A stretch of 64,000 nt of DNA from Prochlorococcus sp. AG-673-L20. GTDB lineage: Bacteria > Cyanobacteriota > Cyanobacteriia > PCC-6307 > Cyanobiaceae. The stretch spans positions 1-64,000 of the forward strand of contig QCTN01000001.1 of the NCBI GenBank assembly GCA_003211135.1, read 5' to 3'. How positions within the stretch are numbered: position 1 is the first letter of the stretch; each line of letters begins with the position of its first letter. The notes beneath the pieces are model-generated. The model worked only from the letters and a program-made list of their open reading frames with translations. It had not been told where the DNA came from and ran no database searches. Position numbers and translations under genes: made by a program. Below are positions 45,906-56,111 of this stretch, in pieces.

Positions 45906-46062
45906 ATTTTAAATAGTCTTGCAATAGTGATAATGTTTTGTAATATTATGAGTTTTATTCAAGAAAATTAATTTTAAATTTAGATATTTATTATTCCTAC
46001 GAGCTTGTTAAAGCTTATATACAATGTATTATTCGTAAAAGTCATGCATAATTAAAAATTTA

Positions 46063-46290
46063 ATGATTGAATTATCTTTACTGACATTATTGAATTTTGT
46101 TGGGGACAATTTTTGTGAATATAGAAATGTAGGACATGATAATTATAAATCTTTACTCCTTTCTTATAGTGATGCGAGTGAAAAATTTGGTCCATTAGAA
46201 GTTAAGAAAGTAATTGAAAAATCAGATAATTTTAAAGTTGCTGCAGTTGCTATTGCAGCGATTAAGTGTCCTCAGCATATTATGGAATAA
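46063..46290 (+). CDS. Small hypothetical protein
   Basis: 75 aa ATG ORF. Confidence 0.5.
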   Translation: MIELSLLTLLNFVGDNFCEYRNVGHDNYKSLLLSYSDASEKFGPLEVKKVIEKSDNFKVAAVAIAAIKCPQHIME

Positions 46291-46556
46291 TGAAATTCGA
46301 AGTTAGAACACATAATGATGACATTTTGAAATCGTCTTTTTCTGTCTTATTACCTATTACTCTTCTTTCATTTATAGTAATCCTCTCTAATATTTCAATT
46401 AAACTTGGATCTATTTCAAGACATTATGAAATAAATTATCTTTGTAAGCTACTTACAATAGAAAAGTCATCATCGACTTTCAAGAAATTATCAAAATTAA
46501 CTAATCAAAACACCAAGCAAAAAATGTGGGATTTATGTAGAGAAATTGTTAAATAA
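46290..46556 (+). CDS. Small single-TM hypothetical
   Basis: ATG at 46290 overlapping the preceding stop: MKFEVRTHNDDILKSSFSVLLPITLLSFIVIL... Confidence 0.5.
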   Translation: MKFEVRTHNDDILKSSFSVLLPITLLSFIVILSNISIKLGSISRHYEINYLCKLLTIEKSSSTFKKLSKLTNQNTKQKMWDLCREIVK

Positions 46557-46559
46557 TAA

Positions 46560-47354
46560 TTAGCTAGAAGCTGAGGTGTAGTATTTCAGAGCAAAAAACC
46601 AAAATCTTCTTGAAACCATAAAAAATATTCCAGCAACAATTAGTTCAAATAATATTTCCCATACTTGGGCAATCCCAAGGATAACTTCAGAGGGAATTGA
46701 AGTTATGAATGCAATTGGAACAAAAATACTAAAGAATATCCTTAATGAAAATGAAAAAGAATTTAGAGGAAATCGTCCTATATAAAGAAAGGAGCGTAAG
46801 ACTTCTGTAGCATTCCATGTTTTTACAAACCAAATTGTTGTTGTTGATATTAAAAACCATAAACTATATAGAATTACAATAGAACAAAATAATGTCGTTA
46901 GGCATAAAAATAAAAAGCCTAAATTTATATTTATTTGATTAATACTTATGCAATAAAATAGTAGAGAAAATCCTAAAATTATTTCTAAAATTCCAGATGG
47001 AGATATTTTTTTTAAAGAAATAAAAAATTGACTATCTATAGGTTTAAGAAGAACAAAATCTAAGGTACCTTCCCTGATATGTTTCACTATTTCTGTAAGA
47101 TTTGGATTGAACCATGTATTAGTAATTCCATTTAGGATGGTATATATTCCTTGAATAACTAACGCTTGTTCAAAATTCCATCCCCCAATATTATCAGTAT
47201 TTTGGAAAAATATAGTTAATAGAAATAGGCTACCTATCAAGCTTAGAATTGCGGTAATAAAGTCAATTATTACGTTGTATTTATATTCCAATTCTGAAGC
47301 TATAGAAGTATATAAAAATAATGAATATATTTTTATATATTTTTTTATATTCAT
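46560..47354 (-). CDS. ABC-2 type transporter permease
   Basis: ABC-2/DUF990-like permease; ATG at 47354 overlaps the upstream gene stop (ATGA). Confidence 0.82.
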   Translation of the reverse strand: MNIKKYIKIYSLFLYTSIASELEYKYNVIIDFITAILSLIGSLFLLTIFFQNTDNIGGWNFEQALVIQGIYTILNGITNTWFNPNLTEIVKHIREGTLDFVLLKPIDSQFFISLKKISPSGILEIILGFSLLFYCISINQININLGFLFLCLTTLFCSIVILYSLWFLISTTTIWFVKTWNATEVLRSFLYIGRFPLNSFSFSLRIFFSIFVPIAFITSIPSEVILGIAQVWEILFELIVAGIFFMVSRRFWFFALKYYTSASS

Positions 47355-48142
47355 GAACCCATTGCGGTGTATTTTTTTGTTCCTAAAGACCATGTCCTCT
47401 TAAATATTGGGAAAAGAACTAAAATCCAAAATATCTGCATAAGAAATCCTGAAATTAAGTTTGTGTTATTTCCTGATAAGATATTCGCTGGAAAATCAAT
47501 TAAGTAAGGGAAAGGGGTTATGTAAATCCATGATTTTACAAATTCTGGAAATGATATTACTGGTGCTAAAAGTCCTGAAAGAAATAGAGTTGGGATAAAT
47601 AACAACCTTTCTATGGAAGAAGCCTTTTCTGTCCAAAAACATAAGCAAGCAATAATTGATTGAATCAGAAATTGAATTAAAAAAGAAAAAAAGGTAGAAA
47701 GACATGAACATAAGAATAGACCTAAACTAGGTATCCATAAACTTCCTGGATTTATAAGAAAAAAAATTATCGCAATTATTAAAGCAAAAGGAAAGCGTGT
47801 TATTTGTTCTGCTAAGTGTTGAGCTAAATATCTAAAGAATGGATTTAAAGGTTGAATCAAATATGGGGAAAGTTTACCTAAAAGAGCATCTTCTTCAAAA
47901 GTAAAGACAACCCAAACCACGGAAAATTGCCTTACAAAGAAAGCACTCAAAAAATATCTAGAGAGCATTTCATTACTTAAGTTAATAGATTCATTTAAGT
48001 TATTATTTGTCCATATATTGAGCATGAAAAAAGGTATTATCCCCGATATTGCCCATAAAGCTATTTCTACTCTGTATTCCAACATATTTGAGTACTGTAC
48101 TTTTAGTAATGTTATTAGCTTATTTTTATTTAAATTAAACAT
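47351..48142 (-). CDS. ABC-2 type transporter permease
   Basis: Multi-TM, LSPYLIQPLNPFFRYLAQHLAEQITRFPFAL (ABC-2 export permease pattern). Confidence 0.82.
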   Translation of the reverse strand: MFNLNKNKLITLLKVQYSNMLEYRVEIALWAISGIIPFFMLNIWTNNNLNESINLSNEMLSRYFLSAFFVRQFSVVWVVFTFEEDALLGKLSPYLIQPLNPFFRYLAQHLAEQITRFPFALIIAIIFFLINPGSLWIPSLGLFLCSCLSTFFSFLIQFLIQSIIACLCFWTEKASSIERLLFIPTLFLSGLLAPVISFPEFVKSWIYITPFPYLIDFPANILSGNNTNLISGFLMQIFWILVLFPIFKRTWSLGTKKYTAMGS

Positions 48143-48147
48143 TTATA

Positions 48148-49137
48148 CTATACTTTTTCCTTTACTAAAATGTTTCCAATTATTTCGTCAACAGGAGGTT
48201 CATTTATATATAAATCTTCGATTTCAAATTTGTTAAGAATCTTATTTAAAGTAGATTTAATAGAATCTTTTTTGATTGTTATTGTAATTTCTTTTTGATT
48301 TTGATTTTTAATAAAAAATCCTGAATTGCTTAGTTCTTTAGCATCTTTATCCGTCTTGCAAATAATTAGGATATCTTTAACAGGGGATATTTTTTTTAAT
48401 AGTTTTTCCAGTTCCCCATCATATGTGAGACATCCTTCGTGAATACATATCACCCTCTTGCATAAAGATGTAATATCTTTCATGTAATGACTAGTTAGAC
48501 AAATTGTTGCATTTGTTTCTTTATTATAAATCTGCAGAAATTTTCTAAGATTTCTTTGAGCATTAATATCTAGGCCTAGTGTAGGTTCATCTAAGAATAA
48601 AATATTTGGTTTATGTATTAAAGCTGCCAATAATTCTGATTTCATTCTTTGGCCTAAAGATAATTTTCGAACAGGTATATAAAGCTCCTTTTCAATCTCA
48701 AGCATATCTGACAGCTTTTTAATTCTTTTTTTTGCTTCAAATTCTGCTATGTCATAAATTGCGGCATTTAAATAAAAAGATTCTATTGGAGGGAGATCCC
48801 AAATTAGCTGTTGTTTTTGCCCCATTATTAAAGTTATATTCTTCAGGAAATTAGTATTTCTTTTGTAAGGCAGGTTACCGGCAACAGACAACTTTCCTTG
48901 GCTTGGGTAAATTAAACCACAGAGTATTTTAAGAATAGTTGTTTTCCCAGCACCGTTTGCTCCAAGAAAACCTACTATCTCTCCTTTTTTTATTCCGAAA
49001 TTTATATTTTTTATAACCTCAATACTTTTTGTTTCTCTTTTAAAAAAATGCTTAAGTGTACCCCTTAGTCCAGGTCCCTTTGAAGAAATATCAAATGATT
49101 TTGATAAATTTTCAACCTGAATAATATTCTCTTCCAT
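48148..49137 (-). CDS. ABC-2 exporter ATP-binding protein
   Basis: GFLGANGAGKTTILKIL, KLSLGQRMKSELLAALIHKPNILFLDEPTLGLD. Confidence 0.93.
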   Translation of the reverse strand: MEENIIQVENLSKSFDISSKGPGLRGTLKHFFKRETKSIEVIKNINFGIKKGEIVGFLGANGAGKTTILKILCGLIYPSQGKLSVAGNLPYKRNTNFLKNITLIMGQKQQLIWDLPPIESFYLNAAIYDIAEFEAKKRIKKLSDMLEIEKELYIPVRKLSLGQRMKSELLAALIHKPNILFLDEPTLGLDINAQRNLRKFLQIYNKETNATICLTSHYMKDITSLCKRVICIHEGCLTYDGELEKLLKKISPVKDILIICKTDKDAKELSNSGFFIKNQNQKEITITIKKDSIKSTLNKILNKFEIEDLYINEPPVDEIIGNILVKEKV

Positions 49138-49221
49138 CTTATTTGATAAATCAGTTTTAATTTTGGATTCTATAAATTTTAAAAATCTAAATATATTTAT
49201 TTAGTTGAATATTACGATCAA

Positions 49222-49617
49222 CTATAAAACATCTTTTAGTGAAACAATAAGCCAAGTTATAAAATTAATCGGATTTAAAAGTTCACTGGATTTAAACTTA
49301 GGTTCGTAATTAATATTATTAACTACATTTAATATAAAATTATTTTCTTCATTTTTAATTCTGTTCACTTCTTTTTCTATTATGTTTCCTTTCTCATCAA
49401 GAATTAGAATTTCATTCTCAAAAAACCACTCATTTTTCCCATTTGATAAGTTTACAATCACACCAATACCCATACCATCAGTGATTTTGAAGTCACTTAT
49501 AATACACTCTGGTGAAATGGTTATCGCTTCAATTGTCTCTTTAGTTAATCTATCTTTTGAAAGCTCTAGATTAACCTTAACCGTGTTTCCTATTTTTACT
49601 TTATCCAAGATTGTCAT
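49222..49617 (-). CDS. PetP/DUF2862-like protein
   Basis: KVKIGNTVKV...ISDFKITDGMGIGVIVNLSNGKNEWFFENEI. Confidence 0.65.
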   Translation of the reverse strand: MTILDKVKIGNTVKVNLELSKDRLTKETIEAITISPECIISDFKITDGMGIGVIVNLSNGKNEWFFENEILILDEKGNIIEKEVNRIKNEENNFILNVVNNINYEPKFKSSELLNPINFITWLIVSLKDVL

Positions 49618-49683
49618 TTATGAGTTATTATACCTATTTAATTCTTGTAATTGTGATAAAGGATTAAATATAAATGCTAATCA

Positions 49684-49836
49684 TTATTGATTAGAGTTTT
49701 TAAATACGGCTTCTAAAATTTTTTTAATTGTGATCGCTAATATTCTCAGAAAAACAAAGCTTATGCCTAGCCACCCCAATAATACTGAAATTGATAATAA
49801 GCTTGAACTAAGATCTCGTTGTAAAAATTCCTGCAT
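49684..49836 (-). CDS. 50 aa single-TM protein
   Basis: ATG ORF: MQEFLQRDLSSSLLSISVLLGWLGISFVFLRILAITIKKILEAVFKNSNQ*. Confidence 0.5.
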   Translation of the reverse strand: MQEFLQRDLSSSLLSISVLLGWLGISFVFLRILAITIKKILEAVFKNSNQ

Positions 49837-49994
49837 AGAGAATGAAATTTTATTAAATAATTTTAATTTATATTTTTAATTTATTAGTTAATTAAATATA
49901 AATGCTTATAGATTATTGTTATTTACTTTAGTTTAAATCTACGATTTGATGATTTGATTTCATAAGCTAATATGAATTAAGTAAATTTATTAAT

Positions 49995-50090
49995 TTGGAT
50001 CTCTCTTTAAATTCATATTTAGGAATTTTTTTTATCCTAGTTGGCTTAATAGTTCGGATTAATTTTAAATTTATTATTCAAAAGGATTAA
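49995..50090 (+). CDS. 31 aa single-TM microprotein
   Basis: TTG ORF: LDLSLNSYLGIFFILVGLIVRINFKFIIQKD*. Confidence 0.3.
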   Translation: MDLSLNSYLGIFFILVGLIVRINFKFIIQKD

Positions 50091-50259
50091 TAATTTCCAC
50101 TTTTAAGTAAAAGATTTATTTAACTTTTTAAAATTACCTAGTACTTTAAAAATAGATATAGTTAACAAAAAAAAGATTGTTATTATATTTTGATTTTAAA
50201 ATTTAATTGGCTTTTATATTTTATATGACTAATAATAATCAAAACTATAAATTATTATA

Positions 50260-50430
50260 ATGAACAATGATTTGGAAACCTTTAATTATTTTGTTGATGA
50301 TCTACTTTCTTCGGAGGATAATTTATTAAAACATGAGCTCGATCTTCTTTTGATGCAGTATCTTTTTAATTCGATAGATCTAGATTTATTTAAGAAGCAG
50401 GATTTTGAAGAAGATATAAGTGTTGCCTAA
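50260..50430 (+). CDS. 56 aa acidic hypothetical
   Basis: ATG ORF: MNNDLETFNYFVDDLLSSEDNLLKHELDLLLMQYLFNSIDLDLFKKQDFEEDISVA*. Confidence 0.5.
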   Translation: MNNDLETFNYFVDDLLSSEDNLLKHELDLLLMQYLFNSIDLDLFKKQDFEEDISVA

Positions 50431-50442
50431 AAGTTCTTAATT

Positions 50443-50556
50443 ATGAAATATTTTTATGAAAAAGTATGGGTTCCTTTCTTTGGTGGAATATTATCAAAGT
50501 TTGTTTTCTTAATTGAAGGTAAACAAACAACAAAGAGAAAGAACAAAAAAACTTAA
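50443..50556 (+). CDS. 37 aa basic microprotein
   Basis: ATG ORF: MKYFYEKVWVPFFGGILSKFVFLIEGKQTTKRKNKKT*. Confidence 0.35.
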   Translation: MKYFYEKVWVPFFGGILSKFVFLIEGKQTTKRKNKKT

Positions 50557-50688
50557 AATTAACTGAAAACTTTGAATACTTTTTATAAGTATTTCATCGT
50601 TTATATATTGAAAGCAACAAAACATATTCTCTTAATTAATTAATTTATGCATGGTTAAGGTATCAAAAGAAATAGTATTAAAATTTTT

Positions 50689-50868
50689 ATGAATAACAAG
50701 CCTTATTTAAAACCATACACTGTACATTATAGAGACTTTCAAAATCTTAGATTAGAAAATTGTTTTTATGCAATAGATGCTTATGAAGCAAGAACATTGG
50801 CTATGGAGTTTAATAAATTTATAAATGCACATCCTAATAGTATTGATTTAATTAGATGCGAAAAGTGA
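50689..50868 (+). CDS. 59 aa hypothetical protein
   Basis: ATG ORF: MNNKPYLKPYTVHYRDFQNLRLENCFYAIDAYEARTLAMEFNKFINAHPNSIDLIRCEK*. Confidence 0.5.
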   Translation: MNNKPYLKPYTVHYRDFQNLRLENCFYAIDAYEARTLAMEFNKFINAHPNSIDLIRCEK

Positions 50869-50898
50869 TCTTTAAATAGATATTTGAAAGTTTATATT

Positions 50899-51609
50899 CT
50901 ATACACTTAAAAATTTATCAATAACTGTTTGGCTTAATTCACTTGTAGGGCCACTTGCAACAATTCCTCCCCTTTGCATTGCATAATATCTACTTGCCTG
51001 CCTAACAAAGTGTAAGTGCTGTTCAACTAATAAAACTCCGATACCAGTTTCTTTAATTATGAGATTTATAGCGTTTTCAATATCTAATACTATATTTGGT
51101 TGAATTCCTTCAGTAGGTTCGTCTAGTAACAATAATTTTGGTTTACCTAATAGTGCTCTCGCAATTGCAAGTTGTTGTTGTTGCCCTCCACTGAGATCAC
51201 CTCCTTTTCTTGATAGAAAGTCTTTTAAAATAGGAAATAAATCATAAATACTTGAATCAATATTTTTATTTTTAGATAAGCCTCCAGGGAGCGATTCCAT
51301 TCCCAACATTAAGTTTTCTTCAACAGTCAGATAAGGTATTATTTCTCTTCCTTGAGGAACATATGCCATTCCTTTTCTAGCTCTTTGATGTGGGGCCTTT
51401 CTATTTATATTTTCTCCAATAAAGTTTATTTCTCCTTTCTTTGCCTTTAATAGCCCTATTAATGATTTTAATAAAGTAGTTTTCCCTACTCCATTTCTAC
51501 CTATTAAACAGATCATTTCTCCAGATTTAAGGTTTAAATCTACATCTCTGAGAATATGGCTTTCCCCATAATAAGTATTTAATGATTTTACTTCTAGTAG
51601 ATGTTTCAT
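50899..51609 (-). CDS. urtE: Urea ABC transporter ATP-binding protein UrtE
   Basis: LNTYYGESHILRDV, GRNGVGKTTLLKSLIGL, GKGD/GGQQQQLAIARALL; position in urt operon. Confidence 0.93.
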   Translation of the reverse strand: MKHLLEVKSLNTYYGESHILRDVDLNLKSGEMICLIGRNGVGKTTLLKSLIGLLKAKKGEINFIGENINRKAPHQRARKGMAYVPQGREIIPYLTVEENLMLGMESLPGGLSKNKNIDSSIYDLFPILKDFLSRKGGDLSGGQQQQLAIARALLGKPKLLLLDEPTEGIQPNIVLDIENAINLIIKETGIGVLLVEQHLHFVRQASRYYAMQRGGIVASGPTSELSQTVIDKFLSV

Positions 51610-51611
51610 TG

Positions 51612-52367
51612 TTATTTCTCCGGTCTACCTAAATAAACATCAATTACCCTTTTGTCATTTTGAATAGTATCCATTGTACCTTCACATAATACTGTGCCTT
51701 GATTTAGAACTGAAACATTACTATCAAGTCTTCTTATGAATTCCATATCGTGATCAATAACAACCACTGTATTATCTCCAGATAATGATTTTAATAAATC
51801 TGCTGTCAAATCAGTTTCCTCATCTGTAAGACCTGCAACGGGTTCATCAACGAGCATTAAATCAGGTTTTTGGCCTAGTAACATTGCTATTTCTAACCAT
51901 TGTTTTTGACCATGTGATAAAGCACCAGCTTTTGAATTGATTTTTTTAGATAAGTTTATAACTTTCATTAAATGTTCTATTTCATCTAATTGATCATTTT
52001 TAATTTTTTTATTAATTAGATTTAAAGGACTTTTAGGAGTACTTACTGATATCTCAAGATTTTCTTTAACAGTTAGATTTTCAAATACTCTTGGGCTTTG
52101 AAATTTTCTTCCTACACCTAAACGTGCAATTTTATGTTCTTTTCTTCCTATTAGTGATTTTCCTTTAAAAAAAACATCACCTTTAGTAGGTTTTACTTTA
52201 CCTGTTATTACATCTAGAAATGTTGTTTTCCCTGCCCCATTTGGACCAATTACAGCTCTTAGTTCTCCTTTTTTTAAACTAAGGTTTAGATCATTTAATG
52301 CTAGAAATCCTTCAAAACTAACACTTATATTTTCCAATCTTAATAGAGAATTAGTCTTCTTATTCAT
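51612..52367 (-). CDS. urtD: Urea ABC transporter ATP-binding protein UrtD
   Basis: GPNGAGKTTFLDVITGK, LSHGQKQWLEIAMLLGQKPDLMLVDEPVAGLTDEE. Confidence 0.94.
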   Translation of the reverse strand: MNKKTNSLLRLENISVSFEGFLALNDLNLSLKKGELRAVIGPNGAGKTTFLDVITGKVKPTKGDVFFKGKSLIGRKEHKIARLGVGRKFQSPRVFENLTVKENLEISVSTPKSPLNLINKKIKNDQLDEIEHLMKVINLSKKINSKAGALSHGQKQWLEIAMLLGQKPDLMLVDEPVAGLTDEETDLTADLLKSLSGDNTVVVIDHDMEFIRRLDSNVSVLNQGTVLCEGTMDTIQNDKRVIDVYLGRPEK

Positions 52368-53496
52368 TTTTTAATCCCTCCGTTTCATTTTTAATTTCTA
52401 AACTTGGGTATGTTTCGATTTTCCTTTTCAAACCAAGTTTTTGAAGCAGATTCCTTGGTCCCTCTCCTTGTACCCATCCTAAAACACCTTCTGGTAATGC
52501 TGTAACTACTAGAATAAATATCCCACCCTGAATAAACATCCAGCTTGCCGGTAAAGCTTCACTTACTAAACTTTTTGCATAATTTATCAATACTGCTCCA
52601 AGTATTGCTCCCAATAAAGTCCCTCTTCCTCCCACTGCAACCCAAATAACCATTTCTATTGAAAATGGTACTGTCATAAATTGAGGAGATACTATTCCTG
52701 ATTGAACAGTATACAAAGCACCAGATATTCCTGCTAAACCACCTGCTATAGAAAATATTATTGTTTTAAATAAGACAGGATTGTAACCTGTGAATCTGAC
52801 TCTTGGTTCGTCATCTCTGATCCCTATAAGAATATTCCCAAATCTTCCTTTTACTACCCATTTTGAAAAAAACCATGCCGCAATAACTAATAAGGCTGTA
52901 AACCAAAAAAACATTCTTTGGATTGATTCTGAACCAACCATTTGTCCAAAAAGTTGAGTTACATCAGTTTTTAACCCGTTAGTACCATTAATAAGTTTTT
53001 GTTGTCCATTAAAGAAATTAAAGAATACTAAAAGAGCAGCTTGGGTAAGTATTGAAAAATACACACCTTTTATTCTGTTTCTAAAAACAAGAAATCCAAG
53101 TATTCCTGCAACTAATGCAGGTATAACCCAAATTGCAAATAAACTAAAGATTGGATTTCTAAATGGTTCCCAGAAAAAAGGTAAATTATCTACGCCATAA
53201 AGTCCAAAGAATTCTGGAATATTATTTGGAAATTCAGAAGAGCTTGTTATCTGTAGATACATTGCTGCACAGTAACCCCCAAGAGCAAAAAATATACCCT
53301 GACCAAGACTCAATAAACCAGTAAATCCCCAAATTAGATCTACACCCAAAGCAACAATAGCTAATGATAAATATCTACCTAGAAGATTCAATCTGAAAAC
53401 AGGAAGAATTGATGGAGCCGCGATAATAAAAGCAATAATGAGCACCCAAATAACAAAAGTTGTTTTTTTGCTTAGTTTTAAGTTTTTAAATTCCAT
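52360..53496 (-). CDS. urtC: Urea ABC transporter permease UrtC
   Basis: LivM-type permease, GLLSLGQGIFFALGGYCAAMYL, VAVGGRGTLLGA. Confidence 0.94.
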   Translation of the reverse strand: MEFKNLKLSKKTTFVIWVLIIAFIIAAPSILPVFRLNLLGRYLSLAIVALGVDLIWGFTGLLSLGQGIFFALGGYCAAMYLQITSSSEFPNNIPEFFGLYGVDNLPFFWEPFRNPIFSLFAIWVIPALVAGILGFLVFRNRIKGVYFSILTQAALLVFFNFFNGQQKLINGTNGLKTDVTQLFGQMVGSESIQRMFFWFTALLVIAAWFFSKWVVKGRFGNILIGIRDDEPRVRFTGYNPVLFKTIIFSIAGGLAGISGALYTVQSGIVSPQFMTVPFSIEMVIWVAVGGRGTLLGAILGAVLINYAKSLVSEALPASWMFIQGGIFILVVTALPEGVLGWVQGEGPRNLLQKLGLKRKIETYPSLEIKNETEGLKNE

Positions 53497-54650
53497 TAAC
53501 TCTCAACCATCCTTCCTTTCTGGGGGAATAAACCAGTAGGTTTGAATTGCAGGAATATTACTATTAACGCAAAAATCATAACTCTAGCCATACTAGTAGT
53601 TGCAAAGAAATTTATTGTATTTGATAGTGGTAGAGGCATATCAGGCCATATTGATAAAAGGCGACCAGCTCCAATTAAATCAGTCATTATTCCTATTCCA
53701 AAAGAGGCAAAAATTGTACCCAATAGGTTCCCTACACCTCCTAAAACTACAACCATAAAACACCCAACTATATAATTTCCTCCAACATTAGGCCCAACCG
53801 ATCCCAAAAGAGATACAGCAACACCTGCTACACCTGCTAATCCAGAACCAATTCCAAAAGTAAGAACGTCAACTTTTTCTGTTGAAATTCCAAGACAGTC
53901 ACTCATTTCTCTATTTTGAGTTACTGCTCTTATCCTCATACCCCAAGCACTTTGATTCAAAAATAATGTTATTGCAATTACAGATATTAAAGTAATTATT
54001 ATTATCATTAATCTTGTTTTTGGGAAGGTTGTTCCAAGAATTTCAACCTGACCCCTCATCCATGCTGGAGCCGTGACATCCACATTTCTTGCACTAGCTC
54101 GACTTAATTTGCTAACTGAAGATGAAATCAAATTACCGGAGAGAACTCCCGCTAAAGCTGCAAATATCCATGAACTAAATTTTACATATTTAAATTTTAT
54201 AGACTCTTTTATTTTTGATGAAAATACTGATGGTAGAAATAAACCTATTATGAGACTTATTACTAGTCCTGTCCCATAAGCTAAAGGAACACTGCGGACA
54301 AACTGTTGAAGTATAAGGCTTACTCCCCATGTTGCAAGTAAAGTCTCTAATGGACTTCCGTATAACTTTCTAATTACAGTTTTTTCTAAAAGTATTCCTA
54401 CTACTCCACTGACAATAAATGCAAAAAAGATAGATACTATAACGTAAGCGTTGTAATAGGGTTTTAATAGTGGGAGTTTGAAAATTAATTGAGTTACATA
54501 TGTTGTGTAAGCACCTAGCATCATTAATTCACCATGAGCAAGATTGATTACACCCATCAAACCAAATACAATAGCTAAGCCCAAGGCTGCTACTAGTAAA
54601 ACTGATCCGATCGCTACACCGTTGAATAAACTATCAAGAAGCAATTCCAA
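53496..54650 (-). CDS. urtB: Urea ABC transporter permease UrtB
   Basis: LivH-type permease, GLMGVINLAHGELMMLGAYTTYV, GIGSGLAGVAGVAVSLLGSVGPNVG. Confidence 0.94.
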   Translation of the reverse strand: MELLLDSLFNGVAIGSVLLVAALGLAIVFGLMGVINLAHGELMMLGAYTTYVTQLIFKLPLLKPYYNAYVIVSIFFAFIVSGVVGILLEKTVIRKLYGSPLETLLATWGVSLILQQFVRSVPLAYGTGLVISLIIGLFLPSVFSSKIKESIKFKYVKFSSWIFAALAGVLSGNLISSSVSKLSRASARNVDVTAPAWMRGQVEILGTTFPKTRLMIIIITLISVIAITLFLNQSAWGMRIRAVTQNREMSDCLGISTEKVDVLTFGIGSGLAGVAGVAVSLLGSVGPNVGGNYIVGCFMVVVLGGVGNLLGTIFASFGIGIMTDLIGAGRLLSIWPDMPLPLSNTINFFATTSMARVMIFALIVIFLQFKPTGLFPQKGRMVES

Positions 54651-54681
54651 TTTTAATAAGAAGAAAATTTAAGTGGATATA

Positions 54682-54712
54682 AGAAGAGGAGGCATCAAGC
54701 CTCCTCTTCTCT
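54682..54712 (-). terminator. Hairpin between urtA and urtB (partial terminator/processing element)
   Basis: GAAGAGGAGGCATCAAGCCTCCTCTTC inverted repeat in the urtA-urtB gap. Confidence 0.7.
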
Positions 54713-54731
54713 TTAGAAGTAAGCTTTGAAA

Positions 54732-56051
54732 TTAAAGCTTATATCTTTCTCCTTTAGATGGATCTGTCCAGTCACATGCATAACCTTTTGAACTAGGTTC
54801 AAATTGGTTCCATGCTTGTGGGTAGACAACTCCATCAGTTTCTTCAAGAATCTCGAATCCACCTTCTGGCTTGATTAAACCAATTCTTACTGTTTGAGCA
54901 AGGTGATGGTTAGGCATAACCTCAACTGGTCCTTGAGGAGCGTCGAATGTTTGACCTACCAGAGCTTCTCTAACAGCACTGTTCTCAAACGTGCCTGCAT
55001 CTTCAACTGCTTGTTTCCATAAATAAACCATGTTGTAAGCAGACTCCTGTGGATCAGCAACTACTCTGTCACTTCCATATAGAGCTTTGAAATCAGCTGC
55101 AAATTTCTTGGATTCAGGTGTATCGATAGACATCATGTAGTTCCAAGCACCATAATGGCCTTCTAAAAATTCAGGTCCAATAGTACTGATTTCTTCCTCT
55201 GCTATAGAGTAGTTCATTACATAATATCCATTACTAGGAGTGATCCCAGCATCCTGAATCTGTTTAAAGAAAGCAACGTTTTGGTCACCATTAAGTGTGT
55301 TGATAATTACTCCACCACCAGATGGCGCTAACGCTTTTTTGATCTTGGAAATAATAGGAGCAACTTCAGTATTTCCTAGAGGTAAATAATCTTCACCTAC
55401 AACCTTTCCTCCAAGTGATTTAAGTTGTTCTTTGGTAATTGTATTTGATGTCCTTGGGAAAACATAGTCTGAACCAACTAAGAAAAATGGCTTTCCAGCG
55501 GCAGGAGATCTCTTATACATAAAATCAGTTGCTGGTTCTGATTGTTGGTTTGGTGAAGCACCTGTGTAGAAAATGTTGTTTGAACATTCCTGAGCTTCAT
55601 ACTGAATTGGGTAGTAAAGGAATGCATCTTTTGATTCATACACAGGAAGCATTGCCTTCCTACTAGCAGATGTCCATCCACCAAATACAACTGGAACCCC
55701 ATCCTGGTCGATTAATTTTTTAGACTTCTCAGCAAAAGTTGGCCAGTCAGAAGCTCCATCTTCAACGATGTAATCGATTTTGTAGCTTTTGCCACCAACG
55801 GTTACTCCTCCGGCAGCGTTGATTTCTGCAATAGCCATTTTTTCAGTATCAACAAGAGTTGATTCAGATATAGCCATTGTTCCTGAAAGGGAATGTAAAA
55901 TACCAACAGTTACTGTGTCATCGAAACTTCCGGAAGTGTCTGAACCTCCTCCGCATGAAGTAACTGAAACGGCAAGAGAGGCAGTAGCTAAACCTGCCAA
56001 AATACGCCTTGAAATTCTCATGAATTCGTTTAAATTAGGTAATTGACCCAC
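54732..56051 (-). CDS. urtA: Urea ABC transporter substrate-binding protein UrtA
   Basis: Lipobox-like TSCGGG; VGILHSLSGTMAISES, FGGWTSASRKAMLPVYE, YPIQYEAQECSNNIFYTGA. Confidence 0.96.
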   Translation of the reverse strand: MGQLPNLNEFMRISRRILAGLATASLAVSVTSCGGGSDTSGSFDDTVTVGILHSLSGTMAISESTLVDTEKMAIAEINAAGGVTVGGKSYKIDYIVEDGASDWPTFAEKSKKLIDQDGVPVVFGGWTSASRKAMLPVYESKDAFLYYPIQYEAQECSNNIFYTGASPNQQSEPATDFMYKRSPAAGKPFFLVGSDYVFPRTSNTITKEQLKSLGGKVVGEDYLPLGNTEVAPIISKIKKALAPSGGGVIINTLNGDQNVAFFKQIQDAGITPSNGYYVMNYSIAEEEISTIGPEFLEGHYGAWNYMMSIDTPESKKFAADFKALYGSDRVVADPQESAYNMVYLWKQAVEDAGTFENSAVREALVGQTFDAPQGPVEVMPNHHLAQTVRIGLIKPEGGFEILEETDGVVYPQAWNQFEPSSKGYACDWTDPSKGERYKL

Positions 56052-56097
56052 ATTGGGGGGATAAAGTAAAAGTTATAAACGAGTGGGATTTAGTTTT

Positions 56098-56111
56098 GTA
56101 GCAGAGGTAAC
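56098..56111 (-). promoter_or_regulatory. Putative NtcA-binding site upstream of urtA
   Basis: minus strand GTTACCTCTGCTAC (GTN10AC, near GTAN8TAC) followed after 22 nt by TAACTT (56070-56075), the class-II NtcA layout. Confidence 0.6.

Noticed and set aside
55478-55702. ORF overlapping urtA in another frame, and plus-strand ORF 55789-56046
   Set aside because: Shadow ORFs within a strongly conserved gene
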